Source: Haloterrigena salina JCM 13891 | GTDB lineage: Archaea; Halobacteriota; Halobacteria; Halobacteriales; Natrialbaceae | Assembly: GCF_000337495.1 (NCBI RefSeq) | Contig: NZ_AOIS01000022.1 | Coordinates: 1 to 58,414 of the forward strand | Direction: 5' to 3' | DNA length: 58,414 nt | Shown: positions 17,159-26,500 of the stretch, in pieces | Position numbering within the stretch: the stretch's first letter is position 1 | How the letters are laid out: each line of letters begins with the position of its first letter | Translations under genes and position numbers: made by a program | Notes under the pieces: generated by a model | Database searches by the model: none | Seen by the model: only the letters and a program-made list of their open reading frames with translations | What the model was told of the DNA's origin: nothing

Positions 17159-17842
17159 CTAACCGAAGTCCGACAGTGTCGGGCCTGTGTGGATCTGTAT
17201 AGAATCCCAATGGTCTGGGCACTCTGCCTCAACTTGCTCAAGGACACTGTCACCATTACTTGTCAGTACGTAACTGTTTGAGCGAACCTTCGCGAATCCC
17301 AAGTGAACTAGCCACTTGTAGTGGACTTTTGCACGCGGCACCCAGGAACTCTCACTATCGACACCGGGATAGAGATGATTGATTCGCTCTGCGAGTCTCT
17401 GTGCTGCCGGTGAGTCTTGTGTAACGGGAACGGTCTCGACAGAAAGTTGGTGGAGAACCGCCAGCATTGGCAGACGGTGTTCGTGATAAATAACCATCCA
17501 GAGGAGAGCCTGCTCACGACGTGAGAGTGAATCCTTCACCCCGATACCTAGCGTTGCTCTTGGTCGACTCTGCTGCATAGCGGGTTCATACGCTTCGGCC
17601 AGCCATCGACCTCGGTCAGTCAGCTCACCGTCTTCCAATAGTTCGAGTAGGTGCAGAAGTCGAGTCACGTGCTGAACTTTTCTGGCCCCTACGACACCTC
17701 TGTTTAGAGCTAAGGTCCTCAAATCCTCGCTCGGCTCACGATGCCGTAGCTCAAGCAACTCGCAAGCCAGCGGAAGATCATCCCAATCCGGTTGGATTGT
17801 CTCTATGTACCTAACTGACGAGATTTCCGCCACTTTTGGCAT
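17159..17842 (-). CDS. Predicted helix-turn-helix protein of the Dpd-like locus (227 aa)
   Basis: A mostly helical protein with two helix-turn-helix-like stretches: VTRLLHLLELLEDGELTDRGRWLAEA near residue 70, and a C-terminal HYKWLVHLGFAKVRSNSYVLTSNG that looks like a final helix and wing. No catalytic motif. It is divergent from queD and upstream of the large TGT-like gene on the same strand. Its promoter has a TATA-like tttatatt about 20 bases before the ATG. It may regulate the divergent operons or be a system subunit. Not recognised by family. Confidence 0.6.
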   Translation of the reverse strand: MPKVAEISSVRYIETIQPDWDDLPLACELLELRHREPSEDLRTLALNRGVVGARKVQHVTRLLHLLELLEDGELTDRGRWLAEAYEPAMQQSRPRATLGIGVKDSLSRREQALLWMVIYHEHRLPMLAVLHQLSVETVPVTQDSPAAQRLAERINHLYPGVDSESSWVPRAKVHYKWLVHLGFAKVRSNSYVLTSNGDSVLEQVEAECPDHWDSIQIHTGPTLSDFG

Positions 17843-17938
17843 TAATATGGCAACTACAATATAAATTCCCCAGAGATTTGACCATCTGGGAGTATGCTAC
17901 CGATAATACTTAGTGAATACTGCGAGAGCCTGTTTAAT

Positions 17939-18394
17939 ATGCACTCCGACCCAGAATCGATCTCTAATCTCGCTGAGCGCGATGAGCGAATGCTAGTCGT
18001 AGGAAAGGACAACCCGATTCGCATCAGCACAGGCCATAGATTGCTTCACCATGATGGCAAGTGTAGTCGGCCGCACGGTCATAACTACGAAATTTCGGTA
18101 GAGATAACGGGGGCGCTTACTGAGGAAGGTTGGGTCGTTGACAAAGGAAATATTACACGGGTAATATCGGAATGGGACCACCGATTTCTTCTCGAACAGG
18201 GGGACCCTCTCATTGAGGCCTTCGAGAAAAGCGGAGACAGTGATTCACTCATCGTTCTCGAACATCCTCCGACCGCAGAAGTGATGAGTCTCCTCCTTGA
18301 GCAGAAACTCTCCGAGGCGCTCCCTGACTCGGTCTCAGACATTTCGGTGACCGTTCGAGAGACATCGGAACTCTGTGCCGGGGGAACTCACTAA
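17939..18394 (+). CDS. queD: QueD, 6-carboxytetrahydropterin synthase
   Basis: Converts dihydroneopterin triphosphate to 6-carboxy-tetrahydropterin in preQ0 synthesis. STGHRLLHHDGKCSRPHGHNY holds the zinc histidines and the catalytic cysteine; EWDHRFLL and PPTAEVM are also family motifs, and the end VRETSELCAGG is typical. I prefer ATG 17939, giving 151 aa, over 17894: the extra residues are hydrophobic and unlike haloarchaeal QueD, and a TATA-like gataatactt lies about 27 bases before 17939, fitting a leaderless transcript. First gene of the preQ0 operon; its stop overlaps the queE start. Confidence 0.9.
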   Translation: MHSDPESISNLAERDERMLVVGKDNPIRISTGHRLLHHDGKCSRPHGHNYEISVEITGALTEEGWVVDKGNITRVISEWDHRFLLEQGDPLIEAFEKSGDSDSLIVLEHPPTAEVMSLLLEQKLSEALPDSVSDISVTVRETSELCAGGTH

Positions 18395-19167
18395 TGCCCG
18401 TCAGTTCCACTGCCGACGATCAAACAGCGGATGATGTCGACGGCGCAGCGCTGCCGATCAACGAACTCTTTTATTCGCTTCAGGGCGAGGGCAAACTCAC
18501 AGGAACTCCGTCAGTATTCGTCCGTACGAGCGGCTGTAATCTCCGATGTTGGTTCTGTGACTCTTACCACACTTCCTGGGAGCCCACCCACGGCACCATG
18601 AGCATCAACGACATTATCGAGGGGATCCAGTCACATGGCGACGCCGATCACGTCGTCCTCACTGGTGGTGAACCGCTCATCCATGACGAAGCGGTCACTC
18701 TCCTCGAGCGCCTCGACGATCTCGGCTACCACACCACCGTTGAAACCAACGGTACCATCCATCGCGACGCACCGATCGACCTAGCAAGCATTAGCCCGAA
18801 ACTCGCATCTAGTACACCCACTGCCGAGAAAGACCCCAAGGGAGACGGCGAGTGGGCAGATCGTCACAAGGACCGTCGCATCGACTTCGATGCGCTCGGT
18901 GCGCTCGTCGACGACTACGACACTCAACTCAAGTTCGTCGTCACTGGTCCCGACGACTTGCCCGAGATTGAATCCCTCCTCGCCGACATCCGCTCGACAG
19001 CAGCAAGTCGCATTCCAGACTCCGACGTGCTACTGATGCCGGAGGGAACGACCCGGGATGAAGTCGACGCAAGACGGAACGAGGTCGCTGACCTCGCGAT
19101 GGAATACGGCTACCGGTACACGCCGCGGTTGCACGTCGATTTGTGGAACGACGCTCCCGAAACATAA
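18394..19167 (+). CDS. queE: QueE, 7-carboxy-7-deazaguanine synthase
   Basis: Radical SAM enzyme that contracts the pterin ring to 7-carboxy-7-deazaguanine. CNLRCWFCDS is the C-x3-C-x2-C iron-sulfur motif, preceded by FYSLQGEGKLTGTPSVFVR, the QueE signature. TGGEP (SAM binding) and ETNGT follow. 257 aa, normal length. Starts in a TAATG overlap with queD, so the genes are coupled. Haloarchaeal chromosomes normally already carry queC/D/E for archaeosine, so this set is probably a dedicated second copy for DNA modification. Confidence 0.92.
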   Translation: MPVSSTADDQTADDVDGAALPINELFYSLQGEGKLTGTPSVFVRTSGCNLRCWFCDSYHTSWEPTHGTMSINDIIEGIQSHGDADHVVLTGGEPLIHDEAVTLLERLDDLGYHTTVETNGTIHRDAPIDLASISPKLASSTPTAEKDPKGDGEWADRHKDRRIDFDALGALVDDYDTQLKFVVTGPDDLPEIESLLADIRSTAASRIPDSDVLLMPEGTTRDEVDARRNEVADLAMEYGYRYTPRLHVDLWNDAPET

Positions 19168-19168
19168 C

Positions 19169-19777
19169 ATGACGAGCACGCACTCGCAACTTACGACGGA
19201 AGACACTGAATCGGACATCGACCACGAGAAGGCCCAGCGAGGTGTTCGACTCCTGCTGGAGGCTGTCGGCGAAGATCCGGACAGCGATGCGCTCGCTGAG
19301 ACTTGGCAGCGACGCGTTCCGGACGCATTCGCAACACTCACTGAAGGCCAACGGGAGACCGCGAAGCCGACGATGCGCACCTTCGATGCCGAGACAACTG
19401 ACTTAGTGGTGAAAACGGGGATTCCCGTATACTCCCTGTGTGAGCACCACCTACTACCGTTCTTCGGTACGGTACACCTCGCGTACAGGCCGACCGACGA
19501 AGTGGTGGGGCTTTCCAAGTTAACGCGGTACGTCCGCTGGCAGTCACGGCAACTCACGATGCAGGAACGGTTGACGAACGACATTGCGTCGGGTCTCCAA
19601 GAGGAACTCGACGCAGGCACGGTTCTCGTAGAAATGAACGCGACGCACCTTTGTGAAGCGATGCGCGGCATCGAAACCGAGAGTACGACCACCACCAGAG
19701 CGACCATCGGTGAACCAAGTGAGGCCGAACGCGAGCGGTTCCAAGCAGCGGTCAACCGTACGGAGGATCAACAATGA
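19169..19777 (+). CDS. folE: FolE, GTP cyclohydrolase I (bacterial type)
   Basis: Makes dihydroneopterin triphosphate from GTP, the first step to preQ0. CEHHLLPFFGTVHLAY is the zinc and active-site motif, GLSKLTRYV follows, and MNATHLCEAMRGI gives the second zinc cysteine region. 202 aa, the usual length. It is the FolE (type IA) family rather than the MptA/FolE2 type used by most archaea, which points to transfer from bacteria with the operon. It starts one base after the queE stop. Confidence 0.9.
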   Translation: MTSTHSQLTTEDTESDIDHEKAQRGVRLLLEAVGEDPDSDALAETWQRRVPDAFATLTEGQRETAKPTMRTFDAETTDLVVKTGIPVYSLCEHHLLPFFGTVHLAYRPTDEVVGLSKLTRYVRWQSRQLTMQERLTNDIASGLQEELDAGTVLVEMNATHLCEAMRGIETESTTTTRATIGEPSEAERERFQAAVNRTEDQQ

Positions 19778-20469
19778 GTGAGAAGAGGGCGGTCATTCTG
19801 GCATCCGGAGGGATGGATAGTGCAACGGCAGCGGCTGTCGCTCAGGATGCTGGTTACGAGTTGTACATGCTGCACACGTCCTACGGACAGCAAACAGAGA
19901 CGAAGGAGTACGAGTGTGCAAAGGCTCAGGCCAAGGCCTTCGGCGCCGCCGACTTCCTCCACTTGACGACGGACCACCTCTCAAAAATCGGCGCGTCGAG
20001 TCTTACTGACGACGAGATGGATGTCGAGGATGCGGACATGGATAGTGACGAGATCCCCTCAAGCTACGTGCCGTTCCGGAACGCGAACCTCCTGTCAATG
20101 GCGACGTCGTATGCGGAAGCCAACGACTGTGAGGCCGTGTTCATCGGTGCGCACAGCGAGGACTTCTCTGGGTATCCTGACTGCCGGCCAGAGTTCTTCG
20201 AGGCATTCCAGCAGGTCGTCGACGTCGGTACGAAACCAGAGACCAAGATCAGCATCGAAGCGCCGTTCGTCGAGGCTTCGAAGACGGACATCGCTGAACG
20301 CGGCCTCGAACTTGATGTTCCCTACGAACATACCTGGAGCTGCTACCGCGATGAAACACCGGCGTGTGGCACGTGCGACGCGTGTGCGTTCCGCCTCCAG
20401 GCATTCCAGAACCTGGGCGAGCGAGACCCGATTGAATATGCCGAGCGTCCAGCCTATATTGAATCGTAA
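19774..20469 (+). CDS. queC: QueC, 7-cyano-7-deazaguanine (preQ0) synthase
   Basis: ATP-dependent last step making preQ0. ASGGMDSATAA is the PP-loop, YVPFRNANLL and FIGAHSEDFSGYPDCR are QueC signatures, and CYRDETPACGTCDACAFR supplies four zinc cysteines. 231 aa, a single domain without the amidotransferase part found in Gat-QueC, so the operon should stop at preQ0. Overlaps the folE stop by 4 bases (ATGA). Last gene of the operon; a hairpin follows. Confidence 0.92.
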   Translation: MSEKRAVILASGGMDSATAAAVAQDAGYELYMLHTSYGQQTETKEYECAKAQAKAFGAADFLHLTTDHLSKIGASSLTDDEMDVEDADMDSDEIPSSYVPFRNANLLSMATSYAEANDCEAVFIGAHSEDFSGYPDCRPEFFEAFQQVVDVGTKPETKISIEAPFVEASKTDIAERGLELDVPYEHTWSCYRDETPACGTCDACAFRLQAFQNLGERDPIEYAERPAYIES

Positions 20470-20476
20470 CGCCGCT

Positions 20477-20506
20477 GAGCCGATTTACCTACGGTTAAGT
20501 CGGCTC
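20477..20506 (+). terminator. Possible terminator after queC
   Basis: gagccga (20477-20483) pairs with tcggctc (20500-20506) over 7 bp, 8 bases after the queC stop. There is no T tract directly after it. Confidence 0.4.
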
Positions 20507-20525
20507 CACCGCTAATATTCCTTGA

Positions 20526-20576
20526 CGCGGGTGGTCCACGAAGAGTGGGCCCGGTGGTGGAAGCACCGACCCCGCG
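20526..20576 (+). ncRNA. Candidate structured RNA: compact three-way junction
   Basis: 51 bases fold almost completely. P1 is cgcggg/cccgcg (20526-20531 with 20571-20576). P2 is ggtccac/gtgggcc with one G-U (20533-20539 with 20545-20551, loop gaaga). P3 is cggtg/caccg (20552-20556 with 20564-20568, loop gtggaag). Only three bases at the junction stay unpaired. It lies between queC and a winged-helix gene. The blocks acgaag, gtggg and ggtggtggaag recur in order at 21119-21172. It may be a cis-regulatory leader or a small RNA; the strand is assumed to follow the genes. Confidence 0.55.
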
Positions 20577-20670
20577 CTGCCTGAATAGACAGCATGTGTA
20601 CTAACGACGACGATTCGCAAAAATTCGACGGTCGTGTCGCATCGTTGCCGCCGGAAGCTTCGAGGAAGAG

Positions 20671-21045
20671 GTGGTCCCTTTGAGCGCAGTTGATAGTGAC
20701 TCTCCGGGTGTCGCTGACGTGCTCAATTTCCTCGGTAACCGACGACGTTTGCTCACACTACAGTACCTCGCTCTGTTCGAGCCGGGGACCACTATTGAGG
20801 TGCGCCACTTAGCACGTGTCATCCGAGGCGTCGAAACAGGGAGTCCACCTAGAAACGTCGGGACTGCTGATTACGAATCCGCGTACAACGGGTTGATACA
20901 GACGCATCTGCCGAAAATAGACCAGCGGGGCCTCATTCAGTACGACGAACGGCGAAAGACAGTGACGGTAGAAGAGTCGATTGAACGGTATATTGTCCTC
21001 ACGACACTCGTGCAGTTCGTCCTCTCGACTGGGAGGGTTGTCTAA
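20671..21045 (+). CDS. Winged-helix (DUF7344-like) regulator
   Basis: A 124-aa protein with the DUF7344 pattern: VLNFLGNRRRLLTLQYLAL, TTIEVRHLARVI, YNGLIQTHLPKIDQRGLIQYDERRKTVTV, then a hydrophobic tail. The start is GTG 20671 or, better placed after a purine-rich gaggaagagg, TTG 20680. A 29-codon reading frame from ATG 20594 ends across that TTG and could couple translation. It lies between the two structured RNA candidates, so it may be controlled by the first. Confidence 0.65.
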   Translation: MVPLSAVDSDSPGVADVLNFLGNRRRLLTLQYLALFEPGTTIEVRHLARVIRGVETGSPPRNVGTADYESAYNGLIQTHLPKIDQRGLIQYDERRKTVTVEESIERYIVLTTLVQFVLSTGRVV

Positions 21046-21118
21046 CCACAGAACCTGATGCTAAACCAAGGGATATAGCCTGCGAATATCTATGATTGTC
21101 TCTCCCGTTTGTCCAGTC

Positions 21119-21172
21119 GGACGACGAAGCGCCGCGTAGTGGGATGCGTGGTGGTGGAAGTGCCCGTCGTCC
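21119..21172 (+). ncRNA. Candidate structured RNA related to 20526-20576
   Basis: The outer stem ggacgacg/cgtcgtcc (21119-21126 with 21165-21172) is 8 bp and perfect. Inside, the blocks acgaag, gtggg and ggtggtggaag occur in the same order as in the element at 20526. The P3 stem is retained as ggtg/tgcc, with two G-U pairs replacing G-C and U-A. Pairing kept despite base changes suggests homologous RNA. It lies 95 bases before the start of the gene at 21267. Confidence 0.5.
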
Positions 21173-21266
21173 TCCACCTGGGATGCTTGGGAACTGCCAA
21201 CTCGATCGGTGGCACTCTTCTCTGAAGTGGCGGACATTGATTATCGTAGCCGAATGAGAGTGATTC

Positions 21267-21542
21267 ATGGCTAGAATCACGCAACCGACCCGACTAGATC
21301 GGGTTGAGCATATCATCGGTAGCGGGACCGGAATGCTGGACTTCGCAGTAGAGGGGGAGAACGATTACTACACGTGGGACGGCGGTGAGGACGCTGATTG
21401 GAAGATTGAAGATGTGGATTCAGTCGAGAATATCGACGAAGATCGGTTCATTATGTATCCTGACGGCGAGGCCTTTGTCTGTGACATCGCATCAGAGGGG
21501 GAGGAGGGGAACACAGGACCAGTACGCTGCTGGTGCGAGTAA
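21267..21542 (+). CDS. Hypothetical protein (91 aa)
   Basis: A small very acidic protein (DYYTWDGGEDADWKIEDVDSVENIDEDRF) that ends in CWCE. No known domain. The composition is coding-like and the start ATG 21267 is clear. It sits 42 bases before the long restriction-like operon and may be its first gene. Its pattern of W, Y and D/E recalls small acidic inhibitor-like proteins, but that is not evidence of function. Confidence 0.5.
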   Translation: MARITQPTRLDRVEHIIGSGTGMLDFAVEGENDYYTWDGGEDADWKIEDVDSVENIDEDRFIMYPDGEAFVCDIASEGEEGNTGPVRCWCE

Positions 21543-21584
21543 GACAGGAACAGAAATATTTGTCAGCGAGAGTTAGCCATCAAT

Positions 21585-22739
21585 ATGTATGCTGATAATG
21601 TCGATTTCTACTCCCTCTCCGAAACCAAACAACGACGCTTGGTTCATAACAAGCGCGTTGCGACTACTGACCAGTTGCTAAAGGAACTACCAGAGGGAAA
21701 GCCTGCGGTTCGGATATTTGAAGGCTCTCTCGACCAATTAGTGTTGGATCAACTGGAGCAAAGTCAATACACTATCGAAGAATTGGCGAACCACTTTAGC
21801 GTACAACCCGCTGATGTTCGACGTGTACTCCATAAGTATCGCCGACGTGGGTCAGACGACTTTACGAACGAGAATTTCAAACTGAACCTTCTTGAGGAGC
21901 GGCACGGTGTGATACGTGGTGTCGACAGTGATGGGAGGTCACTCTATTATACTCTCCAAACAATCCCATTCTTCGCCCGTGTTGTCGATCCAACGTTGAT
22001 GTTTTCTCTATTGGGACTGGACGAGTATGTCGATACGTTCCCTCACATCGCCGAACATATTCCTAGTGGAAAAGCTACTGAACTGGATGAAGACTACGCC
22101 TTCGTGATCGGTGAATACTGGAACATTGACGCGGAGGAAGTATTCGAATACCTGACTGAGTTTGACCGCGCATATGTCGATACATCATTACTTCCACTAC
22201 CTTATATCGAAGACGACGAGCATTATGAGCGCGTGTCTCGTCGGTTTAGACAGGTCGACGAGGTCTACCGTATGTTTCGTGGGACCTCAGATCACGTCCA
22301 GGAAGTCGGTGAAGAATTCATGGGTCGTGTCGAACAGAACCAAGCGGGGATAGCTACTTATCAAGTAATGAGCATCGATTTTGCTGATTTTGAGTGGTAT
22401 GTGGACCAATCTGGCGACTATGCCCTTCACAACGTAATCGGGGATTGGGTAGAACAGATAACCCGATCGCTTCATCCCGATGAACCATCTATGGATGTCG
22501 ACGATTCGATAGAGGATGCAGAAATCAATCTCCGAGATGAAATCCAGTTAATCCTCTCGGAGAAACCTCGAACTCCTGCCGAGATACACGATGAACTCCC
22601 TCGTGATGTTCAATTGGGAACGGAGCAATCAGAAATCAAGGCAGTTCTAGAACGATTGGCCAATACAGGTGTTATCAGCAAAAAGGACGAGGTGTCTACA
22701 TCTCGGTACTTCCAGCGACAGAGAAAAACGTGGGAGTAG
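21585..22739 (+). CDS. Winged-helix protein, paralogue of the 35098-36333 protein (384 aa)
   Basis: The N terminus has FYSLSETKQRRLV, then an HTH-like FEGSLDQLVLDQLEQSQYTIEELANHF, a shared core LLEERHGVIRGVDSDGRSLYYTLQTIPFFARVVDPTL, and a C-terminal winged helix (ILSEKPRTPAEIHDELP...VLERLANTGVISKKDE). The core and N terminus clearly match the 411-aa protein that closes the same operon. No catalytic motif. Probably a DNA-binding or assembly subunit. First or second gene of the operon. Confidence 0.7.
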   Translation: MYADNVDFYSLSETKQRRLVHNKRVATTDQLLKELPEGKPAVRIFEGSLDQLVLDQLEQSQYTIEELANHFSVQPADVRRVLHKYRRRGSDDFTNENFKLNLLEERHGVIRGVDSDGRSLYYTLQTIPFFARVVDPTLMFSLLGLDEYVDTFPHIAEHIPSGKATELDEDYAFVIGEYWNIDAEEVFEYLTEFDRAYVDTSLLPLPYIEDDEHYERVSRRFRQVDEVYRMFRGTSDHVQEVGEEFMGRVEQNQAGIATYQVMSIDFADFEWYVDQSGDYALHNVIGDWVEQITRSLHPDEPSMDVDDSIEDAEINLRDEIQLILSEKPRTPAEIHDELPRDVQLGTEQSEIKAVLERLANTGVISKKDEVSTSRYFQRQRKTWE

Positions 22740-22791
22740 TCGGGGAAAGGCTTTATCTACTTATGACCGAGACCAACAATATCTCACTCGA

Positions 22792-23559
22792 ATGACCCTC
22801 CAGTATGCGCGCCTCTTCCAACTACGGGCCGGCATTCAACTGATCGCAGAATCTGGTCCGATGTCCAAGGAGGAGCTTACAGAAGCACTTAGACAGCGGA
22901 AAACGATCGGTGCTGATGAAACCGCTACCGAAGGAGCAGACGATATAATCGAACAACTTCGGGATGCAAACCTCATAAAAAATAGCGAAGAGGGCTACCA
23001 ACTAACATCTGAAGAGGGATTCAACGACAAAGGGGTCGTGTTGACTTATTCAGGTGAAGAAGTCGTTGGTGCAGAAGATCAGCGAGCGCAAGCAGACCGA
23101 ATACTCGCAAATATCATGTACCAACACCCTATGCTGCTCGTCCTCTCGAAATTCATCTACCGGAAAGGCCCAGTCAAGGACTACGAAGTGATGCGGGAAT
23201 TTGATGGCGATGCGTTCATTGGTGACAAGATGAATCAATTCACAATTGACATGGGTCTCGATCTACTGGAAGATGCCGACGTTATTGAACCCACAGACAA
23301 TGGCTACATCCAGGGGAGGTGGCCTGTTCGCCTGTTCGCACACGTTATCTACGAAGAATATTCGGATTTGATTGGTGACGGGGGCAGCGTTCGAGAACCT
23401 GAACTCTTCGAGAGATTAGAAACTTTGTACGGTATCCCTCGAAGCACGTTCGATAACTACATTACGAGACTGCATACTGCCGGTATCGTTTCTGAAGGTA
23501 GCTACAAACAGTTGATCCTCAACGAAGACGTCCTTGAAGGAGCCAAAATCCATGAGTGA
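22792..23559 (+). CDS. Winged-helix adaptor paired with the large ATPase (255 aa)
   Basis: Starts at ATG 22792 (MTLQYARLFQLRAG). The N-terminal winged helix is LIAESGPMSKEELTEALRQR...IIEQLRDANLIKNSEEGYQLT. After it come LLVLSKFIYRKGPVKDYEVM and a C-terminal HTH-like LYGIPRSTFDNYITRLHTAGIV. The layout matches the 298-aa protein at 12095-12991, which is also followed by an ATPase. A TATA-like tttatcta lies about 35 bases upstream, so this gene may open a sub-operon. It overlaps the ATPase gene by 8 bases. Possible counterpart of DpdG, unverified. Confidence 0.7.
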   Translation: MTLQYARLFQLRAGIQLIAESGPMSKEELTEALRQRKTIGADETATEGADDIIEQLRDANLIKNSEEGYQLTSEEGFNDKGVVLTYSGEEVVGAEDQRAQADRILANIMYQHPMLLVLSKFIYRKGPVKDYEVMREFDGDAFIGDKMNQFTIDMGLDLLEDADVIEPTDNGYIQGRWPVRLFAHVIYEEYSDLIGDGGSVREPELFERLETLYGIPRSTFDNYITRLHTAGIVSEGSYKQLILNEDVLEGAKIHE

Positions 23560-26500
23560 ACCAGCAAGCAAATTCAACGAACTAGGGTTGGAACGAGACC
23601 CATTCTCGACGACTATCGCGGATGAGGAGATTGCGGCACAGTATAGTTTGGTCGGAAGAGATGATCAGGAGTACCGCCTGCGTGAATTCGTCCAATCGGG
23701 CATTCGTGAGCCCGACCTCATGAAACGTCGGCTGATTTTCGGAGAATATGGGACAGGTAAGTCCCACCATCTCATCGAACTGCGGGACGAGGTAAGAGAA
23801 GGCGTTGAAGTCGATGGGGAAACGTATGAATCACTAGCAGTATACGTCGGCAACTTAGGTCTGAGTATTCGTCGGCTGTATGAGAAAATCGTTGAGGAGA
23901 TACTAGAAGACGAACCTGGTCTTCAGGACTACGTGGAGTCACTTCCTGATGTCGAACCGGACAGTAGTGTTGACGAAGCCTATCAATATGAACGTCTGCA
24001 AGACAACGTTGCCACAAACCTTCGGAAAATCGTCACACATGCCAGAGAAGAATTAGGATACCGCTCAGTCTACCTCTTCATCGACGAAGCAGAAGACATT
24101 GAGGCAGAAAATGACGAGCAGAAAGTACAGCGGTTTATTCGCTCGTTCCTTCATTTGGTTAACGAACTGAACACCTCGGGTCTGCACATTCTTCTAGGGT
24201 TTTCTCAAGGTGCACGGATGGCGATTACCCAATACGAGGATGACGATGACTCGCTTGGTAATGCGTTGGTTCAAAGGTTCCAGGGAGACGATATTTATCT
24301 TGGCGATCTTACTGAATCAGACGTCAAAGAGATGCTAATCGACCGGATGGATGCCCACCGAACTTCTAACCGTGGTGAAATTTCACCAATTGTGGAAGAC
24401 ACTGTCGATGTTGTAACTGAGGTTACGGGAGGCCATCCACGATCGATCCTTCAGATATACTCTGAGGCCCTCAACTACGCAGCGAAAGTGGATGCGGACC
24501 GGATTGATGGCGATGCTATCGTTTACGCTCTTAGAGATTTCACCTCTCTTGTGCGTGACGAGGACCTCCTGAGTGGAGAAGCACTTACCTCACTCAAGAA
24601 GGCCCTTGAGGATGCACACCCTGACGCACGAGATGACTTCGAGCGCTTGGAGGGGCGCCTCATTGGAGAAGGAGATGCGATTCCAGAGAATTCCTTCTCG
24701 GATGGCGTTCCTGGCGCTCTCATGAGTCCGATTACTGTTGAAGGAGAGGATGCTGGCGAAATTCGTGTCCTTGAAAAACGCGACCGGCACGGTCGATACT
24801 ACTATGTTTTGAGTGAAGAGGCCAAGGACTTCCTCTTCCGCGGAAAAGGTGACGAAGGGACGGAGACACAGAAGTTGGATCTCCAAGCGACGAATGCCCC
24901 TGACAAATACCAAAGAGACCTTTCACGTGGGCTAGCGCTGGCTGTTCAATCGATGGGCAAAGGGAGTCTGCATAAGGATCCCGTCACCATCGCTGCCGGT
25001 CGATACGAATACGCTCTTCACTTAATCGACGTTGACCGAGGACCGGGGAAGCGAGAACAAACTGTCGCCGTTGGTGTGTATAACGGCCAGGAAATACCCG
25101 TAGAATTACTCAAACTCTACGTCGAGGCCTACCAATCTCGTGGGGCTACATTCGGTGCGTTGGTAAAACAAAACCAGCAGCAATCTGCGGAGGCAAATAA
25201 GTACGTTAACGGGCTAGATAGCGAAGAACGACAGTTTGTCACCGACCGTATTATAGAGGTCAATCTCTCTACTGAACAACGTGACAACTTCATTTATGGT
25301 AGGCTGTTGGCTCTTGGCGATTCTGAGATTCAAGCAGAGGGGATGGTCGATGGCCACACGCTGATCTCTGAAATTGGCATAATCGGTGGCTTGCAAGAAA
25401 CCTTCACAGAGACGATCCTTCCGTATCCCGACAAGGTTCATCGTGATGTCATCGAGCATCTTGAAAAGAATGATGCACGAGAGTTCACAATTGGTGACCT
25501 AAAGGACGAGCTCGACATTCAAAGCTATAACCTGAATGGGGACATAATGGGTGGGCTTCGAGACCAAAATCTCGTAGCGAAATCAGGAAATCGCTGGGTC
25601 TATCCGGACATCGAGAACGACAAGCCGCCGTGGTATGAGATTTACCGGCGTCTTAACGAGCGCGGGGCCCTCACCGTGGATGAGATCCAGGATCAGTTAA
25701 CCACCGAGTTCGCTCTGGGTTGTTCACGTGGTGATGAGAATGCGATGATTCAGTGGTATTTGGACCATCTCCAGAGACAGAACTACGTGGAGCCCACCAC
25801 AGTAGAACGGGAGGGAGAGATTCACGACGCGTACGACATAGTTAGTGTTGAGGACCAGTATAATGAAGCTAGATCCCGAGCCCAATCTAGGCTGGATGCG
25901 GCGCAGGAGCTCTACGACGAAGCGGTTTCGCTTGACGCCAAGAGCATCAATAGCTACAAGAATCGGATTGAGGACTACTCCACCCAACTCGAACAGTTTG
26001 ATGAAGTTTTCAACCCGACACACAACGACCTGAACGAGGTTCGTAGCCTCATCGACGATATTGTGGAACTGGAGGAAGACCTAGAAGATGCTGTCTCTGA
26101 CCGCAAAGAGAAGATTGTCGGTGACGCAGTTTCAGTTCGAGACGATATTGACGATCTTCAACGGAAGATTTCGAAATCCGATGTAGAGGGTTCATTCGGG
26201 TCTCAGCTTGATGACTACGATGAGGAGTTGGGAGAACTGGATACGGAACTTGAGTCGCTCGTAGATAACGAGCAGTATGAGCGGCTTGCGAAACGAACCG
26301 GGAACATCGATGACCGGGTAGATACGATAGACGATGAAGTTGAACAGCTTCTGGGCGTCAAGTCAAAATGTACTGAGAAATTCAAGCAACTGCGTGATGT
26401 AGCAGACAGCGCGGAGGATCACATCGACGCTATTGCAGCAGAGAACTCTTCGCACACGGAACTGGAAGCGGAACTTGAGACAATTGAATCTCGATTTGAC

